64,000 bases of DNA from JACIYW01 sp014359745. Its GTDB lineage: Bacteria > Pseudomonadota > Alphaproteobacteria > Rhodobacterales > Rhodobacteraceae. Where the stretch lies: positions 1 to 64,000 of the forward strand of contig JBNPWE010000005.1 in NCBI GenBank assembly GCA_050433985.1. Reading direction: 5' to 3'. Made by a program: the position numbers and the translations under genes. Below the pieces are notes generated by a model. The model was not told the origin of the DNA and made no database searches. It was given only the letters and a program-made list of their open reading frames with translations. Below are positions 24,163-32,162 of the stretch, one piece after another (within the stretch, counting starts at the first letter, position 1; each line of letters opens with the position of its first letter).

Positions 24163-25986
24163 TCAGCCCTCCATCGCTTCGAGTTCGGTGATCATGTCGT
24201 CGATCATCGACAGGCCCTTGTCCCAGAACTTCGGGTCAGAGGCATCAAGGCCGAAGGGGGCCAGCAATTCCTTGTGGTGTTTCGATCCGCCGGCCTTCAG
24301 CATCTCGAAATACTTGTCCTGAAAGCCGGGCGTGCCTTCGGCGTAAACCGCGTAAAGCGCGTTCACCAACCCGTCGCCGAACGCATAGGCATAGACGTAA
24401 AACGGCGAATGCACGAAATGCGGGATATAGGCCCAGAAGGTTTCATAGCCTTCCATGAAATTGAACACCGGCCCCAGGCTTTCGGCCTGCACCGACATCC
24501 ACAGCGCGTTGATGTCGTCGGGCGTCAGCTCGCCCTCGCGCCGGGCGGCGTGCAGCTTGCATTCGAAATCGTAGAACGCGATCTGGCGCACGACGGTGTT
24601 GATCATGTCCTCGACCTTGCCGGCCAGCAGGGTCTTGCGTTCGGCAGGGGTTTTCGCGCGATCGAGCAGGGCGCGGAAGGTCAGCATCTCGCCGAATACG
24701 CTGGCGGTTTCGGCCAGTGTCAGGGGGGTGGAGGATAGCAGCTCTCCCTGTCCCGCAGCCAGCACCTGATGCACGCCGTGGCCCAGTTCATGGGCCAGCG
24801 TCATCACGTCGCGCGGCTTGCCCAGATAGTTCAGCATCACATAGGGGTGCACCGTGGTCACGGTGGGGTGGGCAAAGGCACCGGGCGCCTTGCCGGGTTT
24901 CACGCCCGCGTCGATCCAGCCGCGATCGAAAAACGGCGCGGCAATCTCGGCCATTTTCGGGGAAAAGCCGACATAGGCATCCATCACCGTCTGTTTCGCC
25001 GTGGGCCAGTCGATGGTTTTGGGCGGATCAAGCGGCAAGGGCGCGTTGCGGTCCCAGACTTCCAGCGTGTCCAGCCCCATCCATTTGGCTTTCAGCGCGT
25101 AATAGCGATGCGACAGGCGCGGATAGGCGGCCACGACCGCATTGCGCAACGCCTCGACCACCTCGGGTTCGACATGGTTCGACAGGTGGCGCGATGTCTG
25201 CGGCGTGGGCATCTTGCGCCAGCGATCCTCGATCTCTTTTTCCTTGGTCAGGGTGTTGTGTACGCGGGCATAAAGCCGGATGTTGGCGCCAAACACCCGC
25301 GCCAGTTCGCGCGCGGCTTCCTCGCGTTTGGCGCGGTCAGGGTCGGTCAGCAGGTTGAGCGTGGATTCAAGGCTGAGCGCGTCACCGCCGATGCTGAATT
25401 CCAGCCCCGCCATCGTCTCGTCAAACAGCCGGTTCCAGGCGGCCGCGCCCACAACCGACTGATCGTGCAGAAACTTTTCCAGCTCATCCGACAATTGATA
25501 GGGCCGCATCGCGCGCAGCCGCTCGAACACCGGGCGATAGCGGGCCAGATCGGCATTGGCGGCAAAAAGCGCATCAAGCGCCGCGTCATCTATGCGGTTG
25601 ATCTCCAACGAGAAGAACACCAGCGGCGTCGTGGCGGTGGTGATCCGGTCCTGCATGTCCGACAGGAACTTGGCGCGGGCGCTGTCGGTAGTGTTCTGGT
25701 AATAGCGCAGCCCCGCGAAGGACATCAGTCGCCCGGCGGCGATGTCGATCGCCTCATAGCGGCGCACGCAGTCCAGCATCCCGGCGGCATCAAGCGCGGC
25801 CAGCTTGCCCTCGTGATCGCGGGCGAAATCGGCGCAGGCCTGTTCCAGCCAGGCGGCATCGCGCGCCACCTGGGGCGCGTCGGGCGCGGGGTACAGATCG
25901 CCCAGATCCCATTCGGGCAGATCGCCAAAGCCACCCTTGGCGGTTGCATTGGCATCATGGCAGGGGCGGGGCAGGGCGCGGATCAT
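24163..25986 (-). CDS. pepF: Oligoendopeptidase F (M3 family)
   Basis: This 607-residue zinc metallopeptidase of the M3B type cleaves short peptides in the cytoplasm. The HELGH zinc motif is at residues 399-403, followed by the third ligand in SVFGEMLTF. The C-terminal YAYAFGDGLVNALY segment matches the family. ATG 25986 stands 7 nt after GAGAGG and is preferred over in-frame starts at 26016 and 26001. Confidence 0.95.
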   Translation of the reverse strand: MIRALPRPCHDANATAKGGFGDLPEWDLGDLYPAPDAPQVARDAAWLEQACADFARDHEGKLAALDAAGMLDCVRRYEAIDIAAGRLMSFAGLRYYQNTTDSARAKFLSDMQDRITTATTPLVFFSLEINRIDDAALDALFAANADLARYRPVFERLRAMRPYQLSDELEKFLHDQSVVGAAAWNRLFDETMAGLEFSIGGDALSLESTLNLLTDPDRAKREEAARELARVFGANIRLYARVHNTLTKEKEIEDRWRKMPTPQTSRHLSNHVEPEVVEALRNAVVAAYPRLSHRYYALKAKWMGLDTLEVWDRNAPLPLDPPKTIDWPTAKQTVMDAYVGFSPKMAEIAAPFFDRGWIDAGVKPGKAPGAFAHPTVTTVHPYVMLNYLGKPRDVMTLAHELGHGVHQVLAAGQGELLSSTPLTLAETASVFGEMLTFRALLDRAKTPAERKTLLAGKVEDMINTVVRQIAFYDFECKLHAARREGELTPDDINALWMSVQAESLGPVFNFMEGYETFWAYIPHFVHSPFYVYAYAFGDGLVNALYAVYAEGTPGFQDKYFEMLKAGGSKHHKELLAPFGLDASDPKFWDKGLSMIDDMITELEAMEG

Positions 25987-26167
25987 GCGAAAACCTCTCA
26001 TTATGTCCGGCCCCATCTAGGGGGGAGTCGGGGGCGGGTGCAAGGCATCCACGGCTTTTGCCCAAAATTCAGGCGATCCGCCACCGATCGCGCAGCACCC
26101 CGATCATGGATTGCCACCGTCGCAAAATCCTTGTTCCCACGCCTGAAATTTACGCTAGTGTCGGGGC

Positions 26168-27583
26168 ATGACCGATGCGTTTTTCAATGAAATGTTCCAA
26201 TCCGGGCGCGTCCGCCCCCCCTATGCACAGCTTGAAGGCTGGACCGAACGGATGCCCGCCAGCCTGCGCAGCCTCAAACAGGCCGAGGCCGAGGCGCTGT
26301 TTCGCCGGATCGGCATCACCTTCGCCGTTTACGGCGAGGGCGGCGACCCCGATCGCCTGATCCCGTTCGACATGTTCCCCCGCGTCTTTGCCCATGATGA
26401 ATGGCGCAGGCTGGAACGCGGCATCAAGCAGCGCGCGCGGGCGCTGAATGCCTTTCTGGTGGATGTTTACGGGCGGGGCGAGATCGTGCGCGCGGGCCGC
26501 ATCCCTTCCCGGCTGGTCTATCTGAATGAGGCTTACGAGAAGGCAGCCGCCGGTTTCGTGCCGCCGCGCGGGGTCTACAGCCATGTGGTCGGCATCGATC
26601 TGGTACGCACCGGGCCCGATGAATTCTTTGTGCTGGAAGACAACTGCCGCACCCCCTCGGGCGTCAGCTACATGCTGGAAAACCGTGAAATCATGATGCG
26701 GATGTTTCCCGACCTGTTTCGCGGCAACCGGATCGAGCCGGTGGATCGCTATCCGCAGGCGCTGCGCCGCACGCTGGCCTCGGTCGCGCCCCAGAAATGC
26801 GACCGCGACCCGACCATCGTGATCCTGACACCCGGTCATTTCAATTCGGCCTACTATGAGCACAGCTTCCTTGCCGATCTGATGGGCGTCGAACTGGTCG
26901 AAGGGCAGGATCTGTTTGTCGAGGGCGAATTCGTCTGGATGCGCACCACCCGGGGGCCGAAACGCGTCGATGTGATCTATCGCCGCCTTGATGACGCTTT
27001 CATCGACCCGCTGTGCTTTCGCCCCGACTCTTTGCTGGGCGTGCCGGGGCTGATGGATGTCTATCGCTCTGGCGGGGTCAGCATCGCTTCGGCCCCCGGC
27101 GCGGGCGTCGCCGATGACAAGGCGATCTATTGCTATGTGCCGGAAATGATCCGCTTCTATCTGGGCGAGGAACCGATCCTGAAAAACGTGCCCACCTGGC
27201 AATGTGCCAATCCCGACGATCTGGGCCATGTGCTTGATAATATCGCCGATCTGGTGGTGAAAGAGGTGCACGGATCGGGCGGTTACGGCATGCTGGTCGG
27301 CCCGAAATCGACCAAGGCGCAGATCGCGGCCTTTGCCGACAAGCTGCGCGCCAATCCCGGCAATTACATCGCGCAACCCACGCTGGCGCTTTCCACCTGC
27401 CCCAGTTTCGTGGATGAAGGCATCGCGCCGCGCCACGTCGATCTGCGCCCCTATTGCCTGGTGGGCGAGCGGGTGGAACTGGTGCCGGGCGGCCTGACCC
27501 GCGTGGCCCTGACCGAGGGCAGCCTGGTGGTGAATTCATCCCAGGGCGGCGGCGTCAAGGATACCTGGGTTCTGGCGGAGTGA
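26168..27583 (+). CDS. Circularly permuted ATP-grasp protein (DUF404/DUF407)
   Basis: This 471-residue protein is of the circularly permuted ATP-grasp type 2 family. Visible landmarks are RIGITFAVYGEGGDPDRLIPFD, VVGIDLVRTGPDEFFVLEDN, TPSGVSYMLENR, VKEVHGSGGYGMLVGP and HVDLRPYCLVGE near the end. It is predicted to be an amide-bond-forming ligase of unknown substrate. It starts a run of four genes (ATP-grasp, alpha-E, transglutaminase, Anbu) that occur together in many proteobacteria. Confidence 0.92.
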   Translation: MTDAFFNEMFQSGRVRPPYAQLEGWTERMPASLRSLKQAEAEALFRRIGITFAVYGEGGDPDRLIPFDMFPRVFAHDEWRRLERGIKQRARALNAFLVDVYGRGEIVRAGRIPSRLVYLNEAYEKAAAGFVPPRGVYSHVVGIDLVRTGPDEFFVLEDNCRTPSGVSYMLENREIMMRMFPDLFRGNRIEPVDRYPQALRRTLASVAPQKCDRDPTIVILTPGHFNSAYYEHSFLADLMGVELVEGQDLFVEGEFVWMRTTRGPKRVDVIYRRLDDAFIDPLCFRPDSLLGVPGLMDVYRSGGVSIASAPGAGVADDKAIYCYVPEMIRFYLGEEPILKNVPTWQCANPDDLGHVLDNIADLVVKEVHGSGGYGMLVGPKSTKAQIAAFADKLRANPGNYIAQPTLALSTCPSFVDEGIAPRHVDLRPYCLVGERVELVPGGLTRVALTEGSLVVNSSQGGGVKDTWVLAE

Positions 27584-27587
27584 CGAG

Positions 27588-28544
27588 ATGTTAAGCAGGA
27601 CCGCCGAAAACCTTTACTGGATCGCGCGCTACATGGAACGCGCCGAAACCACCGCGCGCTTTCTTGAGGTGGGCGGGCGCATCGCGCTTTTGCCATCGGC
27701 GGGCGGCGCGGGCAACATGAGCGAGTGGAACTCGCTCCTGCGCGCCTCGGGCACCGAAGCGGGGTTCGCGCATAAATACGGCGACCCGGTGCAGCGCAAT
27801 GTCGAAAGCTATTTCTTCTTTGACCGCGACAACCCGTCGTCGGTGGCGTCCTGCATCACCGCGGCGCGCGAAAACGCCCGCATCGTGCGCACCGCGCTGA
27901 CCACGCAGATGTGGGACGCGCTGAATACCGCCTTCCACGAATTGCGCGACTGGGACAGGATGGAGCGGTCCGAACTCGACATGGCGCAGCTTACCGATTG
28001 GACGTTGCGCCACACCGCCATGCTGCGCGGCGCCATCGAGGCCACGCATCTGCGCAACGATGGCTATGACTTCCTGAACCTCGGCTATTTCCTGGAACGC
28101 GCCGACAGCACCGCGCGGCTTCTGGATGTGAAATATTACGTCCTGCTGCCGCAGATCGATTATGTCGGATCGGGGCTGGACAATTACCAGTGGACCACGC
28201 TTTTGCGCGCACTTTCGGCGCACCGCGCCTTTCACTGGGCTTATGGCGGCGAGGTGACAGCGGCCAAGATCGCGCATTTCCTGATCCTCAACCAACAATG
28301 CCCGCGTTCGCTGCTGACCTCGGTCACCGCCGCGACAATGCATCTGGAACGGCTGGCGCGCGGCTATGGCAAATCGGGCAAGGCCCAGGCACGGGTGCGG
28401 GCGCTGTTGGGGGAACTGGCCGAACTTTCGGTCGAGGATGTCTTTGACGAGGGGCTGCACGAATTCCTGACCCGCTTTATCCGCGACGTGGCCGCCGTGG
28501 GGGCCGAAGTGCAGGGAACCTATCTGATCGGGGATGTGCGATGA
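27588..28544 (+). CDS. Alpha-E domain protein (DUF403)
   Basis: This 318-residue, all-helical alpha-E protein begins MLSRTAENLYWIARYMERAETTAR, the family signature, repeated in part later as FLNLGYFLERADSTARLLDVKYY. Alpha-E proteins are found almost only with the permuted ATP-grasp partner, fused or adjacent. It starts 4 nt after that gene ends, and its stop overlaps the transglutaminase start (ATGA). Confidence 0.93.
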   Translation: MLSRTAENLYWIARYMERAETTARFLEVGGRIALLPSAGGAGNMSEWNSLLRASGTEAGFAHKYGDPVQRNVESYFFFDRDNPSSVASCITAARENARIVRTALTTQMWDALNTAFHELRDWDRMERSELDMAQLTDWTLRHTAMLRGAIEATHLRNDGYDFLNLGYFLERADSTARLLDVKYYVLLPQIDYVGSGLDNYQWTTLLRALSAHRAFHWAYGGEVTAAKIAHFLILNQQCPRSLLTSVTAATMHLERLARGYGKSGKAQARVRALLGELAELSVEDVFDEGLHEFLTRFIRDVAAVGAEVQGTYLIGDVR

Positions 28545-29350
28545 TCCTGACCGTGAACCATGTCAGCCGCTACCGCTATGATCTGCCGGTGCGCAGCGTC
28601 GTGCAAAGCCACCGCCTGACCCCCTCGCGCCACGAAGGCCAGCGCAGCCTTGACTGGCAGGTGCGCGTTTCCGACGGGCTTTCGGGCGGCGCCTACCGCG
28701 ACGGGGCGGGCGATTGGGTGCAGGCCTACAGCGTTCCTGGCCCGGTGTCGGAAATCTCGGTCGAGGTGGTCGGCCGCGTCGAGGTCACCGACATGTCGGG
28801 CGTGCTGCGCGGCCACCGCGAAACCATCGCCCCCGAGGCCTATCTGCGCGCCACCAATGCCACCCGCGCCGATGTGGCCCTGGCCGATCTGGCCGCGTCG
28901 GCGGGGCAGGGCGCCGATCCGCTTGACCGGGCGCACAACCTGTCGGCGGCGGTGGCCGATGCAATCGCCTACCGCCCCGGCGCAACCCACGCCCACACCA
29001 CCGCCGCCGAGGCGCTGGAACTTGGCGAAGGTGTCTGCCAGGATCACGCCCATGCCCTTATCGCGGTGGCGCGGGTGGCGGGGATGGCGGCGCGCTATGT
29101 CTCGGGCTACCTGTTTTCCGATGCGGCGGGCGATCCGCACGAGGCCGCCCATGCCTGGGCAGAGGTCTATGTCACGGGCCTTGGCTGGGTGGGGTTCGAT
29201 CCGGCCAATCGCTGCTGCCCCGATGATCGCTACATCCGCCTTGGATCGGGGTTCGACGCGCGCGATGCCGCCCCGATCCGCGGCATCGCCCGCGGGGCGG
29301 GCAACGAAAGCCTCGATGTCACCGTGGCCATCGGTGCCGCACAGCAATAA
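28541..29350 (+). CDS. Transglutaminase-like protein
   Basis: This 269-residue protein has an N-terminal beta domain (VNHVSRYRYDLPVRSVVQSHRLTPS) and a transglutaminase core. The catalytic Cys is in GEGVCQDHAHALIAVARVAGMAARYVSGY, the His in HEAAHAWAEVYV and the Asp in GWVGFDPAN. It probably acts as a cysteine peptidase or amide-exchange enzyme on a product of the ATP-grasp partner. It is translationally coupled to the alpha-E gene. Confidence 0.93.
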   Translation: MILTVNHVSRYRYDLPVRSVVQSHRLTPSRHEGQRSLDWQVRVSDGLSGGAYRDGAGDWVQAYSVPGPVSEISVEVVGRVEVTDMSGVLRGHRETIAPEAYLRATNATRADVALADLAASAGQGADPLDRAHNLSAAVADAIAYRPGATHAHTTAAEALELGEGVCQDHAHALIAVARVAGMAARYVSGYLFSDAAGDPHEAAHAWAEVYVTGLGWVGFDPANRCCPDDRYIRLGSGFDARDAAPIRGIARGAGNESLDVTVAIGAAQQ

Positions 29351-29374
29351 CCCGGCCGGTACCGCACCGATGCT

Positions 29375-29406
29375 CATCCTCTCGATCAAAATACTCCCGC
29401 CGGAGG
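29375..29406. repeat. 32-bp intergenic repeat, copy 2
   Basis: This matches 10679-10710 with one substitution, in the same orientation relative to the gene on its left. It contains the CTCC-CGCC-GGAG hairpin preceded by an AAAATA run. It sits between the transglutaminase and Anbu genes, so any terminator activity here would separate Anbu from the operon. Confidence 0.8.
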
Positions 29407-29484
29407 CATCCGCACCCACCACCAAACCCCGCTTTCCCATGCGCGCAATCCCGTTTAAACCGATGCCGAACACTGGAGGCTGAA

Positions 29485-30219
29485 ATGACCTATTGCGTGG
29501 GGCTCCTGCTCAAGGCGGGAATGGTGCTTTTGTCCGATACCCGCACCAATGCGGGCCTCGACAATATCTCGACCTATCGCAAGATGTTCGTGTTCGAGGA
29601 ACCGGGCGAACGGATCGTCGCCATCCTGACGGCGGGCAGCCTGTCGGTCACGCAAACCACGATCGCCCGCCTGCGCGACACGATCGAGGATGAGGCGGCG
29701 GGCACCGAGACCCCGGAACCCTCGATCCTGTCGGCCCCCACCATGCTGCGCGTGGCCCAGATCGTCGGCGAAACGCTGGCACAGGTCAGCGCGGATGTCG
29801 CCGACAAACTTGCCCGCATGAAGCAATCCGCCACCGCCTCGATGATCGTCGCGGGCCAGCGCAAGGGCGGCGCGATGCGCATGTTCCTGGTCTACCCCGA
29901 GGGCAATTTCATCGAGGCGACCGATGACACCCCGTTCCTGCAAATCGGCGAACACAAATACGGCAAACCGATCCTTGACCGGGTGGTGACCCCCGACATC
30001 TCGTTGATCGATGCGCAAAAGGCGGTGCTATTGTCGATGGATTCGACGCTGCGGTCGAACCTTTCGGTGGGGATGCCGCTGGATCTGATGGTGATAGAGG
30101 CCGATCACTGCACACCAAGCCTTACCCGCCGGATCGAGGCGAATGACCCGCAGTTCATGGCCATGAGCGAGGCCTGGTCAGAGGCGCTGCGCAGCGCCTA
30201 TCGCCATATAAAGCTATGA
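29485..30219 (+). CDS. Anbu (bacterial proteasome-like) peptidase
   Basis: This 244-residue Ntn-hydrolase is of the Anbu family. It begins MTYCVGLLLKAGMVLLSDTRTNAG, so the nucleophile Thr2 would be exposed by Met removal. Other family landmarks are ILTAGSLSVTQTTI, ASMIVAGQRKGG and GEHKYGKPILDRV. Anbu forms open lock-washer rings. The neighbouring transglutaminase, alpha-E and ATP-grasp genes are its usual company. The spacing of 134 bp with an intervening repeat suggests its own expression signals. Confidence 0.94.
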   Translation: MTYCVGLLLKAGMVLLSDTRTNAGLDNISTYRKMFVFEEPGERIVAILTAGSLSVTQTTIARLRDTIEDEAAGTETPEPSILSAPTMLRVAQIVGETLAQVSADVADKLARMKQSATASMIVAGQRKGGAMRMFLVYPEGNFIEATDDTPFLQIGEHKYGKPILDRVVTPDISLIDAQKAVLLSMDSTLRSNLSVGMPLDLMVIEADHCTPSLTRRIEANDPQFMAMSEAWSEALRSAYRHIKL

Positions 30220-30229
30220 TCGCGCGCGG

Positions 30230-31192
30230 TTATCCCGCTCGGTTGTCGGCAAAAAGCGCAACCGCGCGATCGATGGCGGCGGCGCGGCGTTCGGGGGTTT
30301 CCATCAATATTTCATGTTCCGCACCCGCCACGACCTCGAACCGCCCACCCCGCCAATCGGCCATGCGTGCCGCAACCGCGCCCACATCGATGATGCGTTC
30401 ATTGCCGCCGACCATGGTCAGGGTCGGCAGATCGGGCGCGGGTGCTGCGCACAGATCGCGGATCTCGGCCAGCGCCTCGCCCAGCCAGGTCAGGCTTGGG
30501 CCGCCGATCGCGAGGTCGGGATGCGCGCGCGCCTGCGCCTGCAACATCGCAAAGGTGGTCGGATCGGTGGTCAGCAGGTTGTCGGCAAACGGGGCCTCCA
30601 GAACATAGGTGGTCGGCCCTGTCCCCGGCGCATAGAACTGCCCCAACCCGCCGATATGGCGCGGGCCGGTCAGCAGGCGCGCGATCTGGCGCAGAACCGG
30701 GTTCATCGCGATCCCCCACATCGGGCCGGTGAACAGCGCCGCATGTACCGGCAGACGGTTCAGAACCGCCCGCAATCCGATGGCGCCGCCCATCGAATGG
30801 CCGATCAGATACCACGGCCGGGGCAGCGACAACGCGCCTGCCGCCGCTACCATCGCGTCCACATCAAGCTGGTAATCGCCAAAGCGTTCCACATGGCCGA
30901 TAGCGCGATCCGCCACCAGCCGGTCGGCCAGCCCCTGACCGCGCCAGTCGATGGCCATCGTGGCGTAGCCCCGCGCGGCCAGGGCGCTGGCGGTCATGCC
31001 GTATTTCTCCAGATATTCGGTGCGGCCGGGAAACAGCAACACCGTGCCCTTTGCCGCCACGCAATCGCCCGGCCAGATCCCCAGCCGCAAGCGCACCCCA
31101 TCCGTCGCATGGCACCACAGCGCCCGCCCCGGCACCAGCGCCGCGCCGCACCCGTCACGGTCGGGATCCGCGAAAAACGGTGCGTCCTGCAT
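30230..31192 (-). CDS. Alpha/beta hydrolase, lysophospholipase-like
   Basis: This 320-residue protein has the serine hydrolase elbow GHSMGG (in WYLIGHSMGGAIGLRA), the oxyanion region LLFPGRTEYLEKYG, WRGQGLADR, and a terminal catalytic His in AGAEHEIL. It resembles PldB-type monoacylglycerol lipases. It lies 3 bp downstream of the SCP2 gene on the same strand, suggesting a lipid-related pair. Substrate unknown. Confidence 0.88.
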   Translation of the reverse strand: MQDAPFFADPDRDGCGAALVPGRALWCHATDGVRLRLGIWPGDCVAAKGTVLLFPGRTEYLEKYGMTASALAARGYATMAIDWRGQGLADRLVADRAIGHVERFGDYQLDVDAMVAAAGALSLPRPWYLIGHSMGGAIGLRAVLNRLPVHAALFTGPMWGIAMNPVLRQIARLLTGPRHIGGLGQFYAPGTGPTTYVLEAPFADNLLTTDPTTFAMLQAQARAHPDLAIGGPSLTWLGEALAEIRDLCAAPAPDLPTLTMVGGNERIIDVGAVAARMADWRGGRFEVVAGAEHEILMETPERRAAAIDRAVALFADNRAG

Positions 31193-31195
31193 GGT

Positions 31196-31483
31196 TTAAC
31201 CCAGCAACCCGCCCAGTTTCATCGCCGTGCCCATGTCGCCCTCAATCGACAGCTTGCCCGACATGAAGGCGCTGGTGGGGTTGATTTCGCCCGCGAGGAT
31301 GCCGCGAAACGTGTCGACATCGGCGATCAGCGTGACATCGGCATCGTCATCGGATGCGTGCACCCCCGACCCGTCGATCATGATCGCGCCCTCGCCCTCA
31401 ATCAGGAATTTCGCGCTGCCGTCAAAGCTGTCGCCAAGCTTGGCGCGCAGGGCTTCCACCGCCGAGGTGATGATGTCGCTCAT
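31196..31483 (-). CDS. SCP2 sterol-carrier domain protein
   Basis: This 95-residue protein is a single SCP2 lipid-binding domain: FDGSAKFLIEGEGAIMIDG, VTLIADVDTFRGILAGEINP and TSAFMSGKLSIEGDMGTAMKL. GGAGG precedes ATG 31483. It is probably a small hydrophobic-ligand carrier, co-transcribed with the following hydrolase. Confidence 0.93.
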   Translation of the reverse strand: MSDIITSAVEALRAKLGDSFDGSAKFLIEGEGAIMIDGSGVHASDDDADVTLIADVDTFRGILAGEINPTSAFMSGKLSIEGDMGTAMKLGGLLG

Positions 31484-31546
31484 GTGATCCTCCGAAATGT
31501 GACCGGATGGTTTTGCATTTTCCGGGCGTGACGCTACACTGGGGTT

Positions 31547-32137
31547 ATGGGTGTTTCGGTCAAGCTTCTCAATCCTGTCGTTGCGGCACTTTTTCTGATC
31601 GTGCCGATTTTTGCCGGATCGGCGGCGATCGGGCAAAGCGGCGCGCCCGCCAAGGCAGAGGCGTCAACGCTCGATACCCTGTTTTCCGAATTGCAATCGG
31701 GTGAAGATGGCCAATGGCAACGCGCCGAACGTCAGATCCGTGCGGAATGGTCGAAATCGGGATCGGCGGCGATGGACCTGCTGCTGGAACGCGGCAGGGA
31801 TGCGCTTGCGGTCGGCGATCTGGACGGCGCGCTTGATCACCTGACCGCCCTGACCGATCACGCGCCCGATTTCGCCGAGGGCTGGAATGCGCTGGCCACG
31901 GCCCGTTTCCAGGCCGACAGCTATGGCCCGGCGATAGAGGATATCCGCCGGGTGCTGGCGCTGGAGCCACGGCATTTCGGGGCGCTGGCGGGGCTTGGCC
32001 GCATCCTCGAGGAACTGGGCGAAACCGGCGGCGCGCTTGCCGCCTTTCGCGCCGCGCACGCTATACATCCGCATCAGCCGGACATAAAAGCGGCGCTGGA
32101 CCGTCTGGAACGCAAGCAGCCGGGCCGAGATATCTGA
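31547..32137 (+). CDS. Secreted TPR-repeat protein
   Basis: This 196-residue protein has an N-terminal signal peptide (about residues 1-29, cleavage after the Ala/Gly-rich stretch) and three tetratricopeptide-like repeats from about residue 80 (GDLDGALDHLTALTDHAPDF; YGPAIEDIRRVLALEPRHF; GGALAAFRAAHAIHPHQPD). It is a periplasmic scaffold of unknown partner. It is followed after 25 bp by the helicase gene. Confidence 0.85.
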   Translation: MGVSVKLLNPVVAALFLIVPIFAGSAAIGQSGAPAKAEASTLDTLFSELQSGEDGQWQRAERQIRAEWSKSGSAAMDLLLERGRDALAVGDLDGALDHLTALTDHAPDFAEGWNALATARFQADSYGPAIEDIRRVLALEPRHFGALAGLGRILEELGETGGALAAFRAAHAIHPHQPDIKAALDRLERKQPGRDI

Positions 32138-32162
32138 CCACCGCTTAACGGGGCAGCAAGTG

